Shown: positions 8,630 to 17,822, counted from the first letter of the stretch. The stretch: DNA of 64,000 bases from Dryocola clanedunensis (GCF_025215155.1 NZ_JALHAM010000115.1); one strand, 5' to 3'. The notes: generated from the letters alone by a model not told the origin. Translations and numbers: made by a program.

Positions 8630-10786
8630 ATGGCCTTGTCCTCTGCGCAAAAAGCGCAAATCGCCGCCTGGTATAAGGCGCTACAGCAGCAGATCCCGGA
8701 CTTTATTCCGCGCCCCCCACAGCGGCAGATGATTGCGGAAGTGGCGAAAACGCTGGCAGGCGATGAGGGCCGGCATCTGGCGATCGAGGCCCCCACCGGC
8801 GTGGGCAAAACCCTCTCCTACCTGATCCCCGGCATCGCCATTGCCCGGGGCGAACAAAAAACGCTGGTGGTCAGCACCGCCAACGTCGCTTTGCAGGACC
8901 AAATCTACAGCAAAGATTTGCCGCTGCTGCGTAAAATTATCCCCGATCTGAAATTTACCGCCGCCTTCGGGCGTGGGCGCTACGTTTGCCCGCGCAACCT
9001 GGCCGCGCTGGCAACGGATAGCCTCGCACAGGGGGACCTGCTCGCTTTTCTTGATGACGAAATGGCGCCAGCCAGCAAAGATGAGCAGCAGCGCTGCGCA
9101 AAGCTGAAGACCGAACTGGACGGCTACAAGTGGGACGGCATTCGCGACCACAATGCCCAGGCGATTGACGACGATCTCTGGCGGCGCATGAGCACCGATA
9201 AAGCCAGCTGCCTGGGGCGCAACTGCCACTGGTATAAAGAGTGTCCGTTCTTCGTGGCGCGCCGGGAAATCGATGAGGCGGAAGTCGTCGTGGCTAACCA
9301 TGCGCTGGTGATGGCGGCCATGGAAAGCGACGCGGTGCTGCCGGAAGCCAAAAACCTGCTGCTGGTGCTCGACGAAGGGCACCACCTGCCGGACGTGGCG
9401 CGCGACGCGCTGGAGATGAGCGCGGAAATCACCCCCGGCTACAGCCGCCTTCAGCTCGACCTGTTCTCGAAACTGGTGGAAACCTGCATGGCGCAGCTCC
9501 GCCCGAAAAGCCCGCCGCCGCTCACCTCGCCGGAACGTCTCACCAACCACTGCGACGAAGTCCACGAGCTGCTCAGCTCGTTTTGCAGCATTGTGAAGCT
9601 GTGGATGCCGGGCGAGTACGAGAGCGAACACCGCTTTGAGATGGGCGTGCTGCCCGAAGAGATCATGGTTATCTGCCAGCGGTTGGCAAAATTGACCGAA
9701 GGGCTGCGCGGCCTGGCGGAAGCGTTGGTTAACGATTTAAGCGAAAAGACCGGCACCCATGACGTGGTGCGTGTCCACAGGGCACTCTTGCAGATGAACC
9801 GCGCGCTGGGTTATTTCGAGTCCCAGAGCAAACTGTGGCGTCTCTCTGCGATGGAACAGGCCTCCGGCGCACCGGTCTCTAAATGGGTCACCCAGGACGT
9901 GCGTGAAGGGCAGACGCATCAATATTTCCACTGCGTTGGGATCCGCGTCAGCGACCAGCTTGAAAAGCTGGTGTGGCGCAATGTGCCGCACGTGATTATT
10001 ACCTCCGCCACGCTGCGGTCGCTGAACAAATTTGATCGCTTGCAGGAGATGAGCGGCCTGCGCGAAAAAGCAGGGGACAGATTTATCGCCCTGGACTCGC
10101 CGTTTAATCATGTCGATCAGGGCAAAATTGTTATCCCTCAGCTGACCGTCGAGCCCACCATGGAAAACGAGCCGCAGCATCTGGCTGAAATGGCGGCCTT
10201 CTTCCGGGCAGAGCTGGCAAAAGGCGAACACAAAGGGATGCTGGTGCTGTTCGCCAGCAATCGCGCTATGCAGCAGTTTTTAGCTCACGTGACGGATCTA
10301 CGTTTAACCTTGCTGGTGCAGGGCGATCAGCCTCGTTATAAGCTGGTCGAACTGCATCGCAAAAGGGTTGAAGAGGGCGGCACCAGCGTACTGGTCGGGC
10401 TGCAATCTTTCGCGGAAGGGTTAGATTTAAAGGGCGACCTGTTAAGCCAGGTGCATATCCATAAAATCGCCTTCCCGCCGGTGGACAGCCCGGTCGTCGT
10501 CACCGAAGGCGAATGGCTGAAAAGTCTGAAGCGCTATCCGTTTGAAGTGCAGAGCCTGCCTGCCGCATCATTCAATTTGATCCAGCAGGTCGGGCGTTTA
10601 ATTCGCAGCCACGCCTGCTATGGTGAAGTGGTGATTTACGATCGCCGCCTGCTGACGAAAAACTATGGCCAGCGCCTGCTGGGCGCGCTGCCGGTGTTTC
10701 AGATAAGCCAGCCGCCAGCACCGGCGGCGAAAGCGCTTACCGTCGAGCCTAAGAAAACCGTGCGGCGCAAGCGCGCGAGAAAATAA
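8630..10786 (+). CDS. dinG: ATP-dependent DNA helicase DinG
   Basis: XPD-like superfamily 2 iron-sulfur helicase (5'-3') that resolves R-loops and G-quadruplexes. The start ATG 8630 gives MALSSAQKAQ as in E. coli, with a product of about 718 aa. Walker A APTGVGKT is at residues 54-61. The four 4Fe-4S cysteines are at 120, 194, 199 and 205, the same numbers as in E. coli, and the DEGH box is at 248-251. Helicase motif VI (QQVGRLIR) is near the C-terminus and the tail is Arg/Lys-rich. A LexA box precedes it and ybiB follows after 16 nt. Confidence 0.97.
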   Translation: MALSSAQKAQIAAWYKALQQQIPDFIPRPPQRQMIAEVAKTLAGDEGRHLAIEAPTGVGKTLSYLIPGIAIARGEQKTLVVSTANVALQDQIYSKDLPLLRKIIPDLKFTAAFGRGRYVCPRNLAALATDSLAQGDLLAFLDDEMAPASKDEQQRCAKLKTELDGYKWDGIRDHNAQAIDDDLWRRMSTDKASCLGRNCHWYKECPFFVARREIDEAEVVVANHALVMAAMESDAVLPEAKNLLLVLDEGHHLPDVARDALEMSAEITPGYSRLQLDLFSKLVETCMAQLRPKSPPPLTSPERLTNHCDEVHELLSSFCSIVKLWMPGEYESEHRFEMGVLPEEIMVICQRLAKLTEGLRGLAEALVNDLSEKTGTHDVVRVHRALLQMNRALGYFESQSKLWRLSAMEQASGAPVSKWVTQDVREGQTHQYFHCVGIRVSDQLEKLVWRNVPHVIITSATLRSLNKFDRLQEMSGLREKAGDRFIALDSPFNHVDQGKIVIPQLTVEPTMENEPQHLAEMAAFFRAELAKGEHKGMLVLFASNRAMQQFLAHVTDLRLTLLVQGDQPRYKLVELHRKRVEEGGTSVLVGLQSFAEGLDLKGDLLSQVHIHKIAFPPVDSPVVVTEGEWLKSLKRYPFEVQSLPAASFNLIQQVGRLIRSHACYGEVVIYDRRLLTKNYGQRLLGALPVFQISQPPAPAAKALTVEPKKTVRRKRARK

Positions 10787-10802
10787 TACCAGGGGTACAG
10801 AG

Positions 10803-11768
10803 ATGGACTATCGCAAAATAATCAAAGAAGTAGGGCGCGGTAAAAATCACGCCAGGGATCTGGATTTCGACACCGCGCGCGGGTTGTACAGCCATATGCT
10901 GAAGGGCGAAGTGCCGGAGCTGGAGCTGGGCGGCGTGCTGATTGCCCTGCGCATTAAAGGCGAAGGGGAAGCGGAGATGCTTGGCTTCTATGAAGCGATG
11001 AAACAGCATCTTATCTCTCTCACACCGCCGATGAACAAGCCGATGCCGATCGTTATCCCTTCCTATAACGGTGCGCGCAAGCAGGCGAATCTGACTCCGC
11101 TGCTGGCCATGTTGCTCAACCGTCTGGGTTACCCGGTGGTGGTGCATGGCGTCAGCCACGATCCCACCCGTATTCTGACCGAAACCATTTTTATTTTGCT
11201 TGGCATTGAGCCGACCCTCCACGCGGGTCAGGCGCAGGCGAAGCTCGAAGCCCATCATCCGGTCTATATCCCGATTAGCGCGCTCTGCCCGCCGATGGAA
11301 GATCAGCTGGCGATGCGCTGGAGAATGGGCGTGCGCAACAGCGCGCATACTCTTGCTAAGCTCGCCACGCCGTTTGAAGAAGCCGCCGCGCTGCGTCTGG
11401 CGAGCGTCTCGCATCCGGAATACGTCGGGAAAGTAGCAAAATTTTTCGGCGATATCGGCGGTCGCGGTCTGCTGATGCACGGCACGGAAGGTGAGGTTTA
11501 CGCCAACCCTCAGCGCTGCCCGCAAATCACGCTGATTGATGACAAGGGAACGCGGGTGGTCGTGGAACGCCAGACAGATGCCGTTGAAAATGTCATTCTG
11601 CCGGATTCGAAGGATCCTGACGTCACCGCGCGCTGGATAGAGCGCTGCGTGGCGGGTATAGAGCCTGTCCCTCAGTCGTTAAAAATCCAGATGGCCAGCT
11701 GCCTGGTAGCCACGGGAGAAGCCCTGACGATCGAAGAGGGGATGGCGAGGGTAGAACAAACTTTCTAG
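10803..11768 (+). CDS. ybiB: YbiB, TrpD2-family nucleic-acid-binding protein
   Basis: A 321-aa protein (320 in E. coli) with the anthranilate-phosphoribosyltransferase fold of the TrpD2/YbiB family. The family is reported to bind nucleic acids rather than act in tryptophan synthesis. Visible motifs are VLIALRIKGE in the N-terminal helical domain and ALRLASVSHPEYVGKVAKF. It is 16 nt behind dinG and so probably shares the SOS promoter. The RBS is weak (GTACAGAG). Confidence 0.93.
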   Translation: MDYRKIIKEVGRGKNHARDLDFDTARGLYSHMLKGEVPELELGGVLIALRIKGEGEAEMLGFYEAMKQHLISLTPPMNKPMPIVIPSYNGARKQANLTPLLAMLLNRLGYPVVVHGVSHDPTRILTETIFILLGIEPTLHAGQAQAKLEAHHPVYIPISALCPPMEDQLAMRWRMGVRNSAHTLAKLATPFEEAAALRLASVSHPEYVGKVAKFFGDIGGRGLLMHGTEGEVYANPQRCPQITLIDDKGTRVVVERQTDAVENVILPDSKDPDVTARWIERCVAGIEPVPQSLKIQMASCLVATGEALTIEEGMARVEQTF

Positions 11769-11777
11769 ATCGCAGGC

Positions 11778-11807
11778 AAAAAAAAGCCTGCGGGAGGGTC
11801 CGCAGGC
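11778..11807 (-). terminator. Intrinsic terminator of ybiJ
   Basis: On the minus strand GCCTGCGG / CCGCAGGC forms a GC-rich stem followed by eight Ts. A third copy of the arm (CGCAGGC, 11771-11777) lies just beyond the T-run, so an alternative hairpin could form on plus-strand ybiB transcripts. It is about 100 nt after the ybiJ stop. Confidence 0.8.
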
Positions 11808-11907
11808 TGCAATGGTATATCAAGGGTCAAACAGGGTCGAAGCAGCGCTTCAATGAGGGTAGTGGCAATACATCTCACAGGGTCAAACGAAAATTTTTGT
11901 CGACAAC

Positions 11908-12168
11908 TTAATTGTAGATAACAGCAGTACCGCTCATTTTGCCGTTAGTGTTAGCAGAAGTGATGGAATACGCTTTTGCACCCGCCTGTTCTGCTTTAGA
12001 AGCCAGCTGTGCTTCAAGACCGTCCAGCGTCGTTGCGCCCTGGGCTGACACAACGCCAACTTTATTCAGGTTCTGAGCCTGGGACGCGCTCACTGACTGT
12101 GCTGCAAACGCACCGAAAGAGAGAGTTGAAAGAGCGATAGCGGCTACAGCATATTTGATGGTTTTCAT
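11908..12168 (-). CDS. ybiJ: Small periplasmic DUF1471 protein YbiJ
   Basis: An 86-aa protein of the YdgH/BhsA/McbA (DUF1471) family. The signal peptide ends at about residue 22 (AFA). The DUF1471 core follows, from KVGVVSAQGATTLDGLEAQL to MSGTAVIYN, and the C-terminal end is canonical. The family is stress-induced and linked to biofilm and envelope permeability; the precise role of YbiJ is not known. It nearly matches E. coli YbiJ in length and sequence. Confidence 0.93.
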   Translation of the reverse strand: MKTIKYAVAAIALSTLSFGAFAAQSVSASQAQNLNKVGVVSAQGATTLDGLEAQLASKAEQAGAKAYSITSANTNGKMSGTAVIYN

Positions 12169-12502
12169 CGTTAATTTCTCGCAGGTTATTCTGTTTAAGG
12201 TGACGTTGTTCCGTCGATGTGATTATGGTCACACTTTTGAGCAGAAGATAAAATCGAAGAGAATTGATGGCGTTGTTCAAATAAATTGAACGCCTGCTAA
12301 GTTATTGAAATGGGTGATGGTTAGCATGTGAACTATCAGCTTTGAGATTATCACCGCGATACCGTCTCGCTTAGCGCACCTTTTGCTAATCTTTTTTGCA
12401 TCGCTGGTCGTACCTGGCAGGCAATCGCTTGCACTGAAATTAAGCTGCCAGAAAAGGCGGGGGGGCGGCTGGTTGAATATTTTGTGCAGGGCAGTTAAGG
12501 CA
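12169..12502. other. Intergenic region between ybiJ and mcbA
   Basis: It holds the ybiJ leader and promoter. I see no convincing reading frame. The plus-strand frame at 12383-12580 starts poorly and runs into a terminator. No operator could be named. Confidence 0.5.
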
Positions 12503-12532
12503 GAAAAAACGGCTTCCAGGAGTGGAAGCCGT
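12503..12532 (-). terminator. Intrinsic terminator of mcbA
   Basis: A 10-bp perfect stem (ACGGCTTCCA / TGGAAGCCGT) with a 4-nt loop is followed on the minus strand by a run of Ts. It starts 38 nt after the mcbA stop. Confidence 0.85.
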
Positions 12533-12570
12533 CACGGGGTGAGTATCAGCATCTACGCTATTCTTTCCGG

Positions 12571-12831
12571 TTATTTATAAAGGGTGGCGGTGCCGTACAT
12601 GTGGTTATCGCCGCCGGCGGAGTTAATGACATAGCCTGTTGCACCTTGCTCTTTAGCCTTGGCGGCCAGTTTATCCTCCAGGTCATCCAGGTTACGTGCG
12701 TTGTTGGCCGAGACGGTGCCCGCTTCACGAAGCTGGCCGGTCTGATCACTCATGAGTTCCTGTGCCGCTATGGTAGCAAACGGTAGCGCCGCAAGGGTGA
12801 TAACCGCAGAAAAATACAGCAATTTTTTCAT
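12571..12831 (-). CDS. mcbA: DUF1471 protein McbA (YbiM)
   Basis: An 86-aa secreted protein of the YdgH/BhsA/McbA family. The core motifs (QLREAGTVSANNARNLDDLE, GATGYVINSAGGDNHMYGTA) fit E. coli McbA better than BhsA or YbiJ. In K-12, McbA is repressed by McbR and affects colanic-acid-related biofilm. Three possible starts (GTG 12837, ATG 12834, ATG 12831) sit in a row. ATG 12831 gives MKKLLYF and the family length, 8 nt after AGAGG. Its place before rlmF matches K-12. Confidence 0.88.
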   Translation of the reverse strand: MKKLLYFSAVITLAALPFATIAAQELMSDQTGQLREAGTVSANNARNLDDLEDKLAAKAKEQGATGYVINSAGGDNHMYGTATLYK

Positions 12832-12978
12832 CATCACATCCTCTTAAGCCTGTGGGAGAGTCGATTAAAATTTCATCAACACTTCAAAGTGTAGGTGGAA
12901 TGCGGTGAAAAAAAGGGGCAAAAAACTGATTGAGTTGTGCTTGTTTTTTGAACAACAAATCTTGACGAAATGATGACA

Positions 12979-13004
12979 AATCAGCCACATACAGGTGGCT
13001 GATT
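12979..13004. terminator. Stem-loop after the flavin-reductase gene
   Basis: A 10-bp perfect stem (AATCAGCCAC / GTGGCTGATT) with a 6-nt loop lies 10 nt after the stop of the minus-strand gene at 13014. The flanks are moderately T-rich on both strands. Confidence 0.65.
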
Positions 13005-13013
13005 TTGTTTGAG

Positions 13014-13640
13014 TTATCTGGCATCCGGACGGATGAGATCGAATCGGTGAGATTCTTCGATGGTGTAATAGGCGGAGGGGCCGCCGGCTCGCAGTACCGG
13101 TTTTGCCAGCGCGGTTTGATAAATGCCGTCGATGAGCAGCGTTTCATCGATGTGAACGGCGACGACTTCCCCCAACACCAGCCAGGTATCAATCTCCGCG
13201 CCGTCAGCGGTAGTCAGCTGAATGCACTGCGACAGACGGCACTCGAAGTTCACCGGACTCTCCGCCACCAGGCTCGCTTTAACTTTACGACCGGGCACCG
13301 GCGTTAAGCCCGCGCGCGCAAACTCATCTTCCCCGTGAGGAAGCGTTGCGGAGGTTTCATTCATTTGCTCCGCCAGCTCGCGGGTGGTGAGATTCCAGAC
13401 GAACTCTTTGGTGTCGAGGATGTTCTGCACGCTGTCTTTCCAGCCGCTGCTGGCAAAGCCGATAATCGGCGGGCGGTAGTTAAAGCAGTTAAAAAAGCTG
13501 TACGGCGCAAGGTTGCGCTGACCCTGCGCATTGCAGGAGGCTATCCAGCCAATGGGGCGCGGGCCAACAATCGCATTCAGCGGATCGTGCGGCAGACCGT
13601 GACCGTTAGCAGGCTCGTAGTAATACCTTTTCGCAGACAT
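13014..13640 (-). CDS. Flavin-reductase-like (FMN-binding split-barrel) protein
   Basis: A 208-aa protein of the DIM6/NTAB flavin reductase family. It probably binds FMN in the cytoplasm and reduces flavin or a small substrate. Visible are GPRPIGWIASCNAQGQRNLAPYS at the N-terminal side, typical of the FMN-binding domain, then NLTTRELAEQMNETS and FECRLSQCIQL. K-12 has no orthologue here, since mcbA and rlmF are adjacent there. It is divergent from rlmF with about 90 nt between the starts. The substrate cannot be told. Confidence 0.85.
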   Translation of the reverse strand: MSAKRYYYEPANGHGLPHDPLNAIVGPRPIGWIASCNAQGQRNLAPYSFFNCFNYRPPIIGFASSGWKDSVQNILDTKEFVWNLTTRELAEQMNETSATLPHGEDEFARAGLTPVPGRKVKASLVAESPVNFECRLSQCIQLTTADGAEIDTWLVLGEVVAVHIDETLLIDGIYQTALAKPVLRAGGPSAYYTIEESHRFDLIRPDAR

Positions 13641-13730
13641 ATTACCTCTTTCATTAATGAAAACGGCGTGGTGTATTTACCCCGTGGTCTGCACAGAGTA
13701 TCTTACGCGCCCACACAAGGAGAAGCCGCG

Positions 13731-14669
13731 ATGAAAACCCCAGCCACCAAACCGGGCCTGCACCCGCGTAACCGCCACCGTGAACGCTATGATTTTGCCG
13801 CTCTGCAGCAGAGCAGCCCTGCGTTAACGGCATTCGTGAAAACTGGCCCGCACGGTGAGCCAACGGTTGATTTCGCCAACCCGCTGGCGGTCAAGGCGCT
13901 GAACCAGGCGCTGCTGGCGCATTTCTATGGCGTACAGGGCTGGGATATTCCGGACGGTTTTCTTTGCCCGCCTGTTCCTGGGCGTGCGGACTATATTCAT
14001 CATCTGGCAGATTTGCTGGCAGAAGGTCACGGCGGCAACGTGCCATCCCAGGCCACGATTCTGGACGTGGGTGTCGGGGCGAACTGCATTTATCCGTTAA
14101 TTGGGCAGCATGAATACGGCTGGCGCTTTACCGGCTCCGAAATCGATGCCGACGCGCTGCGCAGCGCAACGATGATTATAGATGCGAACCCGGGCTTAAC
14201 CCGCATGATTCGCCTGCGCCGACAGAAAACGAAGGATGCCATCTTCCCCGGCATCATCCATAAAAATGAAACCTTTGACGCCACGCTGTGTAATCCACCG
14301 TTCCACGATTCGGAAGCAGCCGCCCGCAGCGGTAGCGAACGTAAACGCCGCAATCTTGGCCAGGACGAGAAGGGGGCGCTGAATTTTGGCGGCCACGAAC
14401 ATGAGCTGTGGTGCGAAGGCGGAGAAGTGGCGTTCGTCAGCCAGATGATCAACGAGAGCAAAGCGTTTGCGAAGCAGGTGATGTGGTTCACTTCGCTGGT
14501 TTCCCGTGGCGAAAACCTGCCTGCGCTGTATCGCGTCATGCAGGAGGCTGGCGTGGAGAAAGTGGTGAAGAAAGAGATGGCCCAGGGTCAGAAGCAGAGC
14601 CGCTTCATCGCCTGGTCCTTTATGAATGACGCCCAACGCGCGCGCTGGGCCGCCACACGCTTTAAATAG
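13731..14669 (+). CDS. rlmF: 23S rRNA m6A1618 methyltransferase RlmF
   Basis: SAM-dependent methyltransferase that makes N6-methyladenosine 1618 in 23S rRNA. The product is 312 aa (308 in E. coli). The frame is open far upstream, but ATG 13731 is chosen: AAGGAGA lies 7 nt before it and the product begins like the family (GLHPRNRH). Visible are the SAM motif ILDVGVGANCIYPL and the amino-methyltransferase motif CNPPFH. The gene ends exactly where convergent ybiO ends, with abutting stop codons. Confidence 0.96.
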   Translation: MKTPATKPGLHPRNRHRERYDFAALQQSSPALTAFVKTGPHGEPTVDFANPLAVKALNQALLAHFYGVQGWDIPDGFLCPPVPGRADYIHHLADLLAEGHGGNVPSQATILDVGVGANCIYPLIGQHEYGWRFTGSEIDADALRSATMIIDANPGLTRMIRLRRQKTKDAIFPGIIHKNETFDATLCNPPFHDSEAAARSGSERKRRNLGQDEKGALNFGGHEHELWCEGGEVAFVSQMINESKAFAKQVMWFTSLVSRGENLPALYRVMQEAGVEKVVKKEMAQGQKQSRFIAWSFMNDAQRARWAATRFK

Positions 14670-16928
14670 TTATACCGTAGGGTTTGCCGGCGGCAGCGTT
14701 CCGGCTGCTGCCTCGGAGGCCTGGAGCGCCTGAGCGGCATCCGGGCCTGGCTGCATGACCTGCACGGTCTGCACCGGCGGACGTATACCCGCCGCGTCAA
14801 AGTGCTTTTTCACCATCCCGTCTAACGCAAAGCGCACCGTCCACTGTTTCAGCGGCTGGGTGGTAAACGACACGCGTACCGTGAACGCCTGGTTGGTGAG
14901 GCCGACAATCCCCGCAAACGAAGGCTCGCCGATAACCAGCATGCGGATATCCTGCTGCTCCATCAGCTCGGCTACGGCCTCTTTGAGAATGCGGTTGGCC
15001 TTATCCACCTCCTCCTGCCTGTCCACATCGTAGTTCGCCACAAACGAGCCTATGCCACGCACAAAGTTGGCGAAGGTGGTAATCGATGACCACGGAATGA
15101 TGTGATACGCCCCTGTGTCCTGGCGCACCCCCACCGAACGAATCGACATGCGCTCCACGGTGCCCGTTATCGGCCCGATAGTGACTAAATCGCCGGTATT
15201 CATGCCGTTCTCAAACTGGATGAATATGCCGGTAATAATGTCTTTCACCAGCGTTTGCGAGCCGAAACTTACCGCCAGCCCCAGAGCGCCGGCCCCCGCC
15301 AGCAGCGGCGCGATATTCACACCAATTTCGGAAAGCAGGATCATGATGGTGATGGTGCTTATCACCACCGCCAGCGCATTACGAAAAAGGGTTAACAGAG
15401 TACGGGTTCGTGCGCTGGGCATCGGGCGGCCGTGGATATCGGACGCCAGGCGGTTTTCAATCAGGCTTGCCAGCAGCGTCCAGCCAACCGCGGAGAAGAA
15501 CAGGATCAGCACGATGCGGATCAGAATATCGACGGTTTTCTCCCCGGCACCGTTGACCAGCCACGCCCACATGTCAAACAAGCTCCATGCGTTGAGCAGC
15601 AGCATTACCGCCACGCAAACGGTGAGGATACGCGCCAGTTTTAGCGAGGCGGATATCCAGCTATTCAGGCGCTTTTGCAGTTCAGGGTAGCTGCGCTGTA
15701 CCTGGGGTGAAAGCGTGATGGTTTTGGCTATCCAGCGCGACAGCATGCCGGAGATAAACGCCGCGATGCCAACAATCGCCAGGCTGCGCATCGACGCTCC
15801 CATCATCCACTTCAGGCTGTGGCCCGGATCGAACAGGGAGAAGAAAAACAGCACCACAAAATAGGCGCTCGCCAGCCAGTGCCACACCAGAGCAAAGGCG
15901 CGGATGAACAGGCTGAAGAAAGCCATCGAGCGGTCGGCGAGATGAGCCAGACTTTGCTGGATGTGCCGCTTATTGCGGAAAATCAGGCACAGTGCCCAGA
16001 CCGTAATGCACAGCATGATGACGACGTTGGCCATCGCGCCAATCTGCACGTTGACCTGGTTTGAGATTATCGGCACCGCGACCAGAATGCCGTAGCCGAT
16101 AAGGCTGCTCAGGCCGGACAGCCGAACACTCCAGTAATTTGCGCTCTGGTCGCTGATGGGGAACGGGCGCAGGTCCGGTATACGCGGGCAGAAGATCAGC
16201 CGCAGAATAGCCTTGAAGAATTCAATCAGCGCAAAGGCGTTGAGAAACAGCCCCTGCTGGCGGGCGATGGTGCGGCTGCCCGCGTTCATCATGTCGCTGA
16301 ATATCTGCCCGACGAACAGCGTCAGGGCCAGCAGCAATAAATCGATGACGAAGGCTGCCACTATCATCAGCGGCAGGTGGAACCAGCTGGAGCGGTCGCG
16401 GTTCTTCTTGCGCCCCCATCTTCCCATCCGTCGCCAGACCGGCGTCATGCACAGGCGAATCAGCAAATAAAAGGCGAAAACCGCAGCGACGAGCAGCGAA
16501 AAATGCGTCAGGGCGTTGAGGAAAGTTTGCTGGTTGAAGGGCTTATGGGGAGCGTTGGAGATATTACGGTGCAGCTGGGCGAAGCGATCTGCCAGCTCTC
16601 CGCCGTAGTGACGACTTACATCGGTAACATTCTCCAGCACCGTTTTGTCTTCGCTGAGCTGCTCCGGCGGCGCAATGGCCGGTACGGGTTCCGGCGGTGG
16701 CGTGGCGGCAACTTTGCGCAGCTGTTCGATTAGCTCGCTGCGCGACTTGTCGTTATCCAGCACATCTGCCAGCGCCGAATAGGCCTTCTTTTTCTCTTCG
16801 ATGTCCGGTTCGGCAGGGGGAGCATTGTTGTTCTGGGCGGAGGTGGCAGCGACGGCGGCGGCCGGTAGCGTAACCGCAGGGAGCTGAAAGCTAAGCAGGC
16901 TGCAAAGCAGCAAAAGTATCCACGGCAC
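14670..16928 (-). CDS. ybiO: Mechanosensitive channel YbiO (MscS family)
   Basis: A large MscS-type channel of moderate conductance, 752 aa (741 in E. coli). It has an N-terminal signal sequence, then an Ala/Pro-rich periplasmic stretch, many transmembrane helices, and the MscS core in the last third (LLAGAGALGLAVSFGSQTLV, GTVERMSIRSVGVR). It gates on membrane tension and protects against hypo-osmotic shock. The start is GTG 16928 with GGAGG about 6 nt before it. The C-terminal tail is cytoplasmic and Pro/Ala-rich. Confidence 0.95.
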   Translation of the reverse strand: MPWILLLLCSLLSFQLPAVTLPAAAVAATSAQNNNAPPAEPDIEEKKKAYSALADVLDNDKSRSELIEQLRKVAATPPPEPVPAIAPPEQLSEDKTVLENVTDVSRHYGGELADRFAQLHRNISNAPHKPFNQQTFLNALTHFSLLVAAVFAFYLLIRLCMTPVWRRMGRWGRKKNRDRSSWFHLPLMIVAAFVIDLLLLALTLFVGQIFSDMMNAGSRTIARQQGLFLNAFALIEFFKAILRLIFCPRIPDLRPFPISDQSANYWSVRLSGLSSLIGYGILVAVPIISNQVNVQIGAMANVVIMLCITVWALCLIFRNKRHIQQSLAHLADRSMAFFSLFIRAFALVWHWLASAYFVVLFFFSLFDPGHSLKWMMGASMRSLAIVGIAAFISGMLSRWIAKTITLSPQVQRSYPELQKRLNSWISASLKLARILTVCVAVMLLLNAWSLFDMWAWLVNGAGEKTVDILIRIVLILFFSAVGWTLLASLIENRLASDIHGRPMPSARTRTLLTLFRNALAVVISTITIMILLSEIGVNIAPLLAGAGALGLAVSFGSQTLVKDIITGIFIQFENGMNTGDLVTIGPITGTVERMSIRSVGVRQDTGAYHIIPWSSITTFANFVRGIGSFVANYDVDRQEEVDKANRILKEAVAELMEQQDIRMLVIGEPSFAGIVGLTNQAFTVRVSFTTQPLKQWTVRFALDGMVKKHFDAAGIRPPVQTVQVMQPGPDAAQALQASEAAAGTLPPANPTV

Positions 16929-17055
16929 GGCACTCCTCCAGGCTGAGAAAGTCAGGCAAAGGAGTAAGTATAGCCAGTGAGGATCAAGGGGTTAGAAATG
17001 GGGATTAATCTGGGGGGGAGGGCTCACTCCATCCAGGGAAAGGTTATCACCGACA

Positions 17056-17098
17056 GTTCCCTCTCCCCTTTGGGGAGAGGATTAGGGTGAGGGGAAAA
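17056..17098. repeat. C/G-run repeat with hairpin after glnQ
   Basis: The palindrome CCTCTCCCC-TTT-GGGGAGAGG is followed by ATTAGGGTGAGGGG. This resembles a short dispersed repeat common in enterobacterial and pseudomonad intergenic regions. It lies directly after the glnQ stop and may act as its terminator on the minus strand. Only one copy was seen here, so its repeat status rests on memory. Confidence 0.55.
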
Positions 17099-17099
17099 A

Positions 17100-17822
17100 T
17101 TACGAGACGTGCTGTAAAAATTCCTGCAGGCGCTGGCTTGGCGGATTATCGATAAGCGCCTGAGGGTTGCCATCTTCCGCCACGCGGCCTTTATCTATAA
17201 AGATCAGGCGCGAGGCAACTTTGGCGGCAAAGCCGACTTCGTGGGTCACGATAACCATCGTCATGCCTTCTTCGGCGAGATCCTGCATGACCTTTAACAC
17301 TTCGTGACGCAGTTCAGGATCCAGCGCCGAGGTTGGTTCATCAAACAGCATCATTTTCGGCTTCACCGCCAGCGCACGGGCAATCGCCACGCGCTGCTGT
17401 TGGCCGCCGGAAAGTTCAGAAGGGTAGTGATGGGCGCGCTCTGCCAGCCCGACTTTGGCCAGCAGCTCTTTTGCCAGCTTGTCGGCCTCGTCTTTCTTCA
17501 TGCCGCGCACGCGGATCGGGCCAAAGGCCACGTTTTCCAGCGCGGTAAGATGCGGGAAGAGATAGAACTGCTGAAACACCATGCCCGCTTCCTGACGAAT
17601 CAGACGTTCATCAACCTTCGGATCGTTAACCTTCAGGCCATCGACAATCAAATCGCCGCTGGTGATGTCTTCGAGCTTGTTAATACAGCGCAGCAGAGTG
17701 GATTTCCCGGAGCCGGACGGCCCGATGATCACCACCACCTCACCCTGTTTAATGTTCAGGTCGATATTGTGCAGCACCTGGGTTTTGCCAAAGTGCTTGG
17801 AGACGTTTTTAAATTCAATCAC
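17100..17822 (-). CDS. glnQ: Glutamine ABC importer ATPase GlnQ
   Basis: ATPase of the GlnHPQ high-affinity glutamine importer, 240 aa as in E. coli. Walker A GPSGSGKST is at residues 34-42, followed by LSGGQQQRVAIARALA, LFDEPTSALDP and the His loop VTHEVGFA. It is last in the glnHPQ operon and overlaps glnP by 4 nt (ATGA). Confidence 0.98.
   Translation of the reverse strand: MIEFKNVSKHFGKTQVLHNIDLNIKQGEVVVIIGPSGSGKSTLLRCINKLEDITSGDLIVDGLKVNDPKVDERLIRQEAGMVFQQFYLFPHLTALENVAFGPIRVRGMKKDEADKLAKELLAKVGLAERAHHYPSELSGGQQQRVAIARALAVKPKMMLFDEPTSALDPELRHEVLKVMQDLAEEGMTMVIVTHEVGFAAKVASRLIFIDKGRVAEDGNPQALIDNPPSQRLQEFLQHVS

Noticed and set aside
8681..9631. 316-codon minus-strand frame under dinG
   Set aside because: Shadow of dinG in GC-rich codons; no recognisable motif.
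12383..12580. Possible small gene on the plus strand in the ybiJ-mcbA gap
   Set aside because: No RBS, no known motif, and it crosses the mcbA terminator.
13335..13730. Long upstream extension of the rlmF frame
   Set aside because: It runs antisense through the flavin-reductase gene; a good RBS and the family N-terminus are at 13731.
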